32,534 nt of DNA from Desulfosporosinus sp. I2 (GTDB taxonomy: Bacteria; Bacillota; Desulfitobacteriia; Desulfitobacteriales; Desulfitobacteriaceae), in the NCBI RefSeq assembly GCF_000960765.1, contig NZ_JYNH01000042.1, forward strand, positions 1-32,534, in the 5' to 3' direction. Below the pieces are notes generated by a model. It saw only the letters and a list, made by a program, of their open reading frames with translations, had not been told where the DNA came from and made no database searches. A program made the translations under genes and the position numbers. The first letter of the stretch is position 1. Each line of letters starts with the position of its first letter. Shown piece after piece: positions 28,984 through 32,534 of this stretch.

Positions 28984-30344
28984 CTCTCAGAGCCTCCTTT
29001 CAGTATTTTATTGAGAACCTCCTGGGGCATGCCGTTTTCTAAAAAACGCTTTTGCAGGCTCTTGGAAACTGTATTCTCTTGTTGATGGCTGCCGTTGATA
29101 ATGAACCTGTCGCCGTCCATCCGGTTCTCGGTGATGTTGAAGCGGTATAGACTGCGGAAGTTTTTCTGTCCATCCGAGAGGATTTCACACTCCATCACTT
29201 CCATCATCTTGCGCTGCTTGTTTTCAAGCTGCTTGGTGAAGACCACAATCGGAAACGCCTCGGTGACAAGGGACATCAGGGTATCATCCGCAATATCGTA
29301 TTTTCTCTTGCAGAGGGTGATCATCCTGCGCCATGTCGCTTCACAGGAGTTGCTGTGGATGGTGGTCAGCACGGTGTGCCCGGTTCTCGCTGCCTCCTGT
29401 GCGGTATAGGCTTCCGAGGAACGCATCTCCCCAACACACACGATTTCAGGATTAAACCGCAGCGCCATATCCAGCAGGCTATCCTGATCAATGTTCTGCT
29501 TCTCATTTTCGCTGGAGCGTGTGAGGGTATGGATGACACTGTTAACAATCTTGTCGTCCTTTTTACGCACCAGGGCAAGCTCACGGCTGCCGTTCTCTAT
29601 GGTAAAAATCCTTTTAGAGTCGGGGATAGTGGTCAGCAGCCATCCAGCCAGGGTCGTCTTGCCCGAGGAGGTGGCTCCTGCCACACACACCGATATGCCA
29701 TAGCGCAGGCATTCCGAGAGGAAGTCCAGCATCTCTTCCGTGGCGGTGCCGCCTCTGACAAAGTCGGCTTTTCCAAGGTGCTGCGGATTGACAATTCGAA
29801 TGGAGGCTGCCACACCCACGTCCTCGTCCACAAGGGGTGTTTTCAGTACGGCAATACGGATGTTTTTCGACAGGTGTCCGAGGATGGCAGGGCTGGAATT
29901 GTCCAGTACCATGCCGGATACATGGAGCATCCTTCGGACCACATTGATGGCGTGTTCAGGGGAGTCAAATTGTTCGTCCAGCTTGACAGTCTGCCCATTG
30001 GAATATTGAACCTCAATGTCGTTCCAGGCATTTACATCGATTTCTTCAATGCCGGTGCCGAAGATATATTTGGTTAAAAAGCTGAATTCAGCCATCTCCG
30101 TGTAGAGCGCATCAATGAGCTGCTCGGTGGTCATATCCTTTACGGCTATGCGGTAATCCATCAGGTATTTGCTGATGTACCGTTTGACCTGCTCCTTGAC
30201 CTCATCCTTGCCGCCATCCAGAATGAGGGTGGAGTATTTGCTTGATATATATTCCTGCACATCGCGAAGTACGGCTCCGAAATCCTTGGAGGTATTGTCT
30301 GGGCTAAAAAAAAGGCTGTGGTTTGCCGCTGCAGTGATGCTCAT
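28980..30344 (-). CDS. cpaF: CpaF/TadA-type pilus assembly ATPase
   Basis: This 454-residue secretion ATPase of the VirB11/TadA superfamily has Walker A GATSSGKT (residues 223-230), an acidic box ICVGEMRSSEAYTAQEAAR and the His-box TGHTVLTTIHSNS. The N-terminal domain carries GIEEIDVNAWNDIEVQYSNG, as in CpaF proteins. It powers pilus polymerisation through TadB/TadC. Because VirB11 is a relative, it might also serve the type IV channel, which otherwise lacks a VirB11. Overlaps of 4 bp on both sides show translational coupling. Confidence 0.9.
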   Translation of the reverse strand: MSITAAANHSLFFSPDNTSKDFGAVLRDVQEYISSKYSTLILDGGKDEVKEQVKRYISKYLMDYRIAVKDMTTEQLIDALYTEMAEFSFLTKYIFGTGIEEIDVNAWNDIEVQYSNGQTVKLDEQFDSPEHAINVVRRMLHVSGMVLDNSSPAILGHLSKNIRIAVLKTPLVDEDVGVAASIRIVNPQHLGKADFVRGGTATEEMLDFLSECLRYGISVCVAGATSSGKTTLAGWLLTTIPDSKRIFTIENGSRELALVRKKDDKIVNSVIHTLTRSSENEKQNIDQDSLLDMALRFNPEIVCVGEMRSSEAYTAQEAARTGHTVLTTIHSNSCEATWRRMITLCKRKYDIADDTLMSLVTEAFPIVVFTKQLENKQRKMMEVMECEILSDGQKNFRSLYRFNITENRMDGDRFIINGSHQQENTVSKSLQKRFLENGMPQEVLNKILKGGSER

Positions 30345-31156
30345 ATCCCGAACACCTCCTTGCTGATTTTTTCAAGTTCCTTGCGAAAGCCTTTGCTGTC
30401 TTTCAGTCCCAAATCCTTGAACAGATCCCCCGACAGGTACTGCTGCTCCACTTCCTCCGAGTAGGGGATGGTAAAGGTGACGCCGTTTAATATCTGCTCC
30501 ATGTTCTCCTTGGCCTCATACTGCTTCACATTGGAAGCGATTTTATACTGCTTGTCGGCATCCCATTTCTGGTCCATCAGCAGAGGAAGCTGCGAGGACA
30601 GATAGGAAATGGACTTCAAATCACAGTTGACAAGGCGCAGCACCGCATCGGATTCCATCAGGGAAACCGCCGACAGGATATCTGTGGCAATGATGCTGCC
30701 GCAGTCGATGATGACATAGGGTGCAACGTTTCTTAGATGTTCGATCAGCTCCACTGCCTGCTCTGCCGTATAGGGCGGATAAGTAAAGACGTTCTCACCT
30801 TTCAGCATGCCGATCAGGGTGATATAGCTTTGCTTTTTGTGCAGCACACAGTTTTGCTTGATGAGATTATCCGTTACATGGGTTGCAGCAAGGATGCTGC
30901 CCAGGGATTTTTCACATTCGACATCGGAGGGCGGACAGATGCAGGGCAGCGGTGGTGCGGTCATATCACACAGCAGGAGTGCCACATTCTTTCGCTTGCT
31001 TGCGAGATGCTTGGCCAACTTGACACTGACAAGGGTCTTGCCGGAGGAAGGACTGCCCCATACGGCCAGCACCTGGTTGTCGGATTCCGGTTCAGGAGAC
31101 TGTTGTTCACTGCCGGTTTTGCGGGAGAAAATGCTGCCGGTTTTAAAATTAATCAT
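30341..31156 (-). CDS. cpaE: CpaE/TadZ-like ParA-family ATPase
   Basis: This 271-residue cytoplasmic protein has a P-loop GSPSSGKT (residues 34-41), followed by KLAKHLASKRKNVALLLCDM, as in MinD/ParA proteins, and the mid-domain VIIDCGSIIATDILS. The N-terminal receiver-like domain of longer CpaE proteins is absent. CpaE/TadZ proteins direct the assembly site of Tad pili. Four-base overlaps with CpaB and CpaF. Confidence 0.78.
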   Translation of the reverse strand: MINFKTGSIFSRKTGSEQQSPEPESDNQVLAVWGSPSSGKTLVSVKLAKHLASKRKNVALLLCDMTAPPLPCICPPSDVECEKSLGSILAATHVTDNLIKQNCVLHKKQSYITLIGMLKGENVFTYPPYTAEQAVELIEHLRNVAPYVIIDCGSIIATDILSAVSLMESDAVLRLVNCDLKSISYLSSQLPLLMDQKWDADKQYKIASNVKQYEAKENMEQILNGVTFTIPYSEEVEQQYLSGDLFKDLGLKDSKGFRKELEKISKEVFGI

Positions 31157-31977
31157 GACGTCTCCTTTTTGGGTACGGTTTGCTTTGGCACGGCAGTATC
31201 CTCCTTGGTTACTGCTTCGTTTTTTACTTCTGTCTTTGGATAAAGCTTAGCAATTACTGCATCTTGTGATCCTATAAATTTTGCTGCATTATCTTTCGTA
31301 CCCCTGTAAACAAGAGACAGATGGAGTTTGCCGTCCGAATCAAGCTCGGCAAGAATTTTAGACTGCTCCGGGGATGCGAGGAGGGTTACGGTAGAAGGCA
31401 GAGCCTTTTGATTATCGTTTTTCATGGTATCCGCTGCCTGTTTTCCACCGTTCGTGTCGTAGCCGGTATTGGCAGTGACTGCAATAACCTCAACATACTG
31501 AAGCTCTGCCGGAATGACTGTTGTGCCCTGCTTCCTGTAGTCGGGAGCGATGACCGAAACGATGTCGCCGGAGATCAGCTTGCCCGATAGACCATTGGAA
31601 AAGTTCTTAATGGTGACAGAAATTGCCTGTTTTTCCCCGCTCAGGTTATATAAATAGGCATTTCCTTCGGTAGGTACGTCAGCGAGCTTGGCTTTTAAAA
31701 TATAGTCACCTGTGAGCAGATCGGTGGTTGCATATCTGCCTACTGCGGTATCCGTGCTTTTCACCACATCCTTTGGCAGATTGTAGTTGCCTACTTCAAT
31801 GGTCTGCACCTTGTCCTTGGTAATCTGATCCCCTGCTTTGATGTCCTTGGTTACACGGATGATGCCGACCTTTTGGGATAGGCCGGAATTAAACAGCGGT
31901 GTTACTACAAAACAGATGATCAGGGACAGCGCAATGCAGATTATACCGAGAACGGTCCTGTTTTTTAAAAAACTCAT
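31153..31977 (-). CDS. cpaB: CpaB/RcpC-like SAF-domain protein
   Basis: This 274-residue protein has an N-terminal membrane anchor (LGIICIALSLIICFVVTPLF) and a SAF domain (VTKDIKAGDQITKDKVQTIE) followed by the RcpC-like domain (the segments NFSNGLSGKLISGDIVSVIA and LLASPEQSKILAELDSDGKL). CpaB/RcpC proteins are extracytoplasmic parts of the Tad pilus. The C-terminal 30 residues are Lys/Thr-rich. Four-base overlap with the peptidase gene. Confidence 0.83.
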   Translation of the reverse strand: MSFLKNRTVLGIICIALSLIICFVVTPLFNSGLSQKVGIIRVTKDIKAGDQITKDKVQTIEVGNYNLPKDVVKSTDTAVGRYATTDLLTGDYILKAKLADVPTEGNAYLYNLSGEKQAISVTIKNFSNGLSGKLISGDIVSVIAPDYRKQGTTVIPAELQYVEVIAVTANTGYDTNGGKQAADTMKNDNQKALPSTVTLLASPEQSKILAELDSDGKLHLSLVYRGTKDNAAKFIGSQDAVIAKLYPKTEVKNEAVTKEDTAVPKQTVPKKETS

Positions 31978-32417
31978 AAAGCGATTCCTCCTATATTCAT
32001 GAAGTATATGGCTATACAGCCGATGGCTAGAAAGGGTGCAAGAGGGAATGATTTTTGGTATTCCCGATTTCGCAGCCTTTGCACTGTAGAATAAACGGCA
32101 TAAAAAAGAAGCATTGCGGTCAGCGCAATAACGGATGCCGCAATGCCTCCTGTGATGCCAAGGACGATTCCCGATGCAGCCATCAGCTTGATATCGCCCC
32201 CACCCATACCGCCAAAAAACAATGCGGCGAGAAGAAAGGGCAAGGCTGCCAGAATGCCCAACAGCTTCACTGGCTCAATGAGTATAAAGCCTGTCATAGC
32301 AATGAGGAGACAGATGGCATCGGGGATGATCCTTTTTCGGATGTCAAAGATGGTCGCCGCCAGCAGCAGGGCAATAAAAAGACCGCCCTGCAACAGGAGC
32401 GGCAGGTTAGCCTGCAT
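31974..32417 (-). CDS. cpaA: A24 prepilin peptidase (CpaA/TadV-like)
   Basis: This 147-residue integral membrane aspartic peptidase has the two catalytic aspartates visible, D25 in FDIRKRIIPD and D75 in GGMGGGDIKL (GxGD motif). It cuts and may methylate the Tad pilin precursors. I use ATG 32417, because the longer frame upstream overlaps the pilin-like gene and adds no hydrophobic sequence. The ATG lies inside the last codons of the 32407-32534 gene (11-bp overlap), so translation is coupled. Confidence 0.85.
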   Translation of the reverse strand: MQANLPLLLQGGLFIALLLAATIFDIRKRIIPDAICLLIAMTGFILIEPVKLLGILAALPFLLAALFFGGMGGGDIKLMAASGIVLGITGGIAASVIALTAMLLFYAVYSTVQRLRNREYQKSFPLAPFLAIGCIAIYFMNIGGIAL

Positions 32418-32534
32418 AGTTGAACATATCTTTGATACGTTGGGTAAGTATCGGCAGGACGGTATTTCCAAACAGCGCATAGAGTCCTGCAAGCAGCAAA
32501 GCACCCAAAACGACCGAAATTAAAATCTTGATAG
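32407..32534 (-). CDS. DUF6133/Flp-pilin-like protein, C-terminal part cut by window edge
   Basis: The frame enters from the right edge and ends at 32407. The visible 41 residues (IKILISVVLGALLLAGLYAL, FGNTVLPILTQRIKDMFNYA, then G and stop) contain one membrane helix and the NYAG end I associate with DUF6133 proteins of clostridial elements. These look like small Flp-type pilins. With the prepilin peptidase directly after it, this is the likely major pilin of the Tad block. Confidence 0.7.
   Translation of the reverse strand, partial: IKILISVVLGALLLAGLYALFGNTVLPILTQRIKDMFNYAG

Noticed and set aside
29355-30077. Plus-strand open frame of 240 codons
   Set aside because: It is the antisense shadow of cpaF, whose motifs are unambiguous.

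Overview
The window looks like part of an integrative and conjugative element (ICE), or a closely related conjugative element, from a low-to-mid GC Firmicute, most likely a Clostridia member. This rests on the gene repertoire (PrgI-type VirB3, DUF3852, DUF6103 and DUF3848 proteins, a MobP-type relaxase), strong AGGAGG ribosome binding sites and AT-rich intrinsic terminators. The species cannot be named. Almost every gene lies on the minus strand, so transcription runs from right to left. Family names come from recognition of motifs and memory, not from a database search.

Layout from left to right. 1-363: the first codons of an IS21-type istA gene and a non-coding flank. 364-1979: a complete IS3-family (IS150-like) insertion sequence with a classic A7 frameshift site. 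1980-2460: AT-rich non-coding DNA with one hairpin terminator. 2461-9786: the DNA-processing block, with an HTH protein, the VirD4/TraG coupling protein (its C-terminal tail displaced by a frameshift), a small protein, a TOPRIM primase-like protein, a MobP/MobL-type relaxase fused to about 11 SEL1 repeats, and a small relaxosome protein. 9787-10329: a palindrome-rich region, the best oriT candidate. 10330-11565: the only plus-strand gene of the element, a HipA-like kinase. 11618-14548: four accessory proteins, two of them DUF6103 paralogues. 14565-24855: the mating-channel block, with an M23 cell-wall hydrolase split by an in-frame TGA, a 49-residue DUF3849-like protein, VirB4, a VirB4-N-terminal-like protein, PrgI/VirB3, a DUF4406-like protein, TrbL/VirB6, a VirB2-like DUF3852 protein and a large tryptophan-rich exported protein. 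Toxin-antitoxin style modules (Fic/VbhA, HEPN, MNT/HEPN) sit between these genes. 24931-32534: a Tad-type pilus block, with DUF6550, two TadE-like proteins, DUF3848, a frame-disrupted small gene, TadC, TadB, CpaF/TadA, CpaE/TadZ, CpaB, prepilin peptidase, and the end of a Flp-pilin-like DUF6133 protein cut by the window edge.

How the parts fit: relaxase, accessory protein and oriT would form the relaxosome; VirD4 would deliver it to a channel made of VirB4, PrgI, TrbL and the VirB2-like protein, with the M23 enzyme opening the wall. The co-directional Tad genes encode an inner-membrane pilus motor that could supply the mating pilus or adhesion.

Two features stand out. First, intrinsic terminators bracket the toxin-antitoxin modules inside the transfer operon. 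Second, several genes carry one small lesion each (VirD4 frameshift, M23 nonsense codon, HEPN start codon ATA, two frame-shifted small genes). The copy is therefore either decaying or affected by sequence errors.
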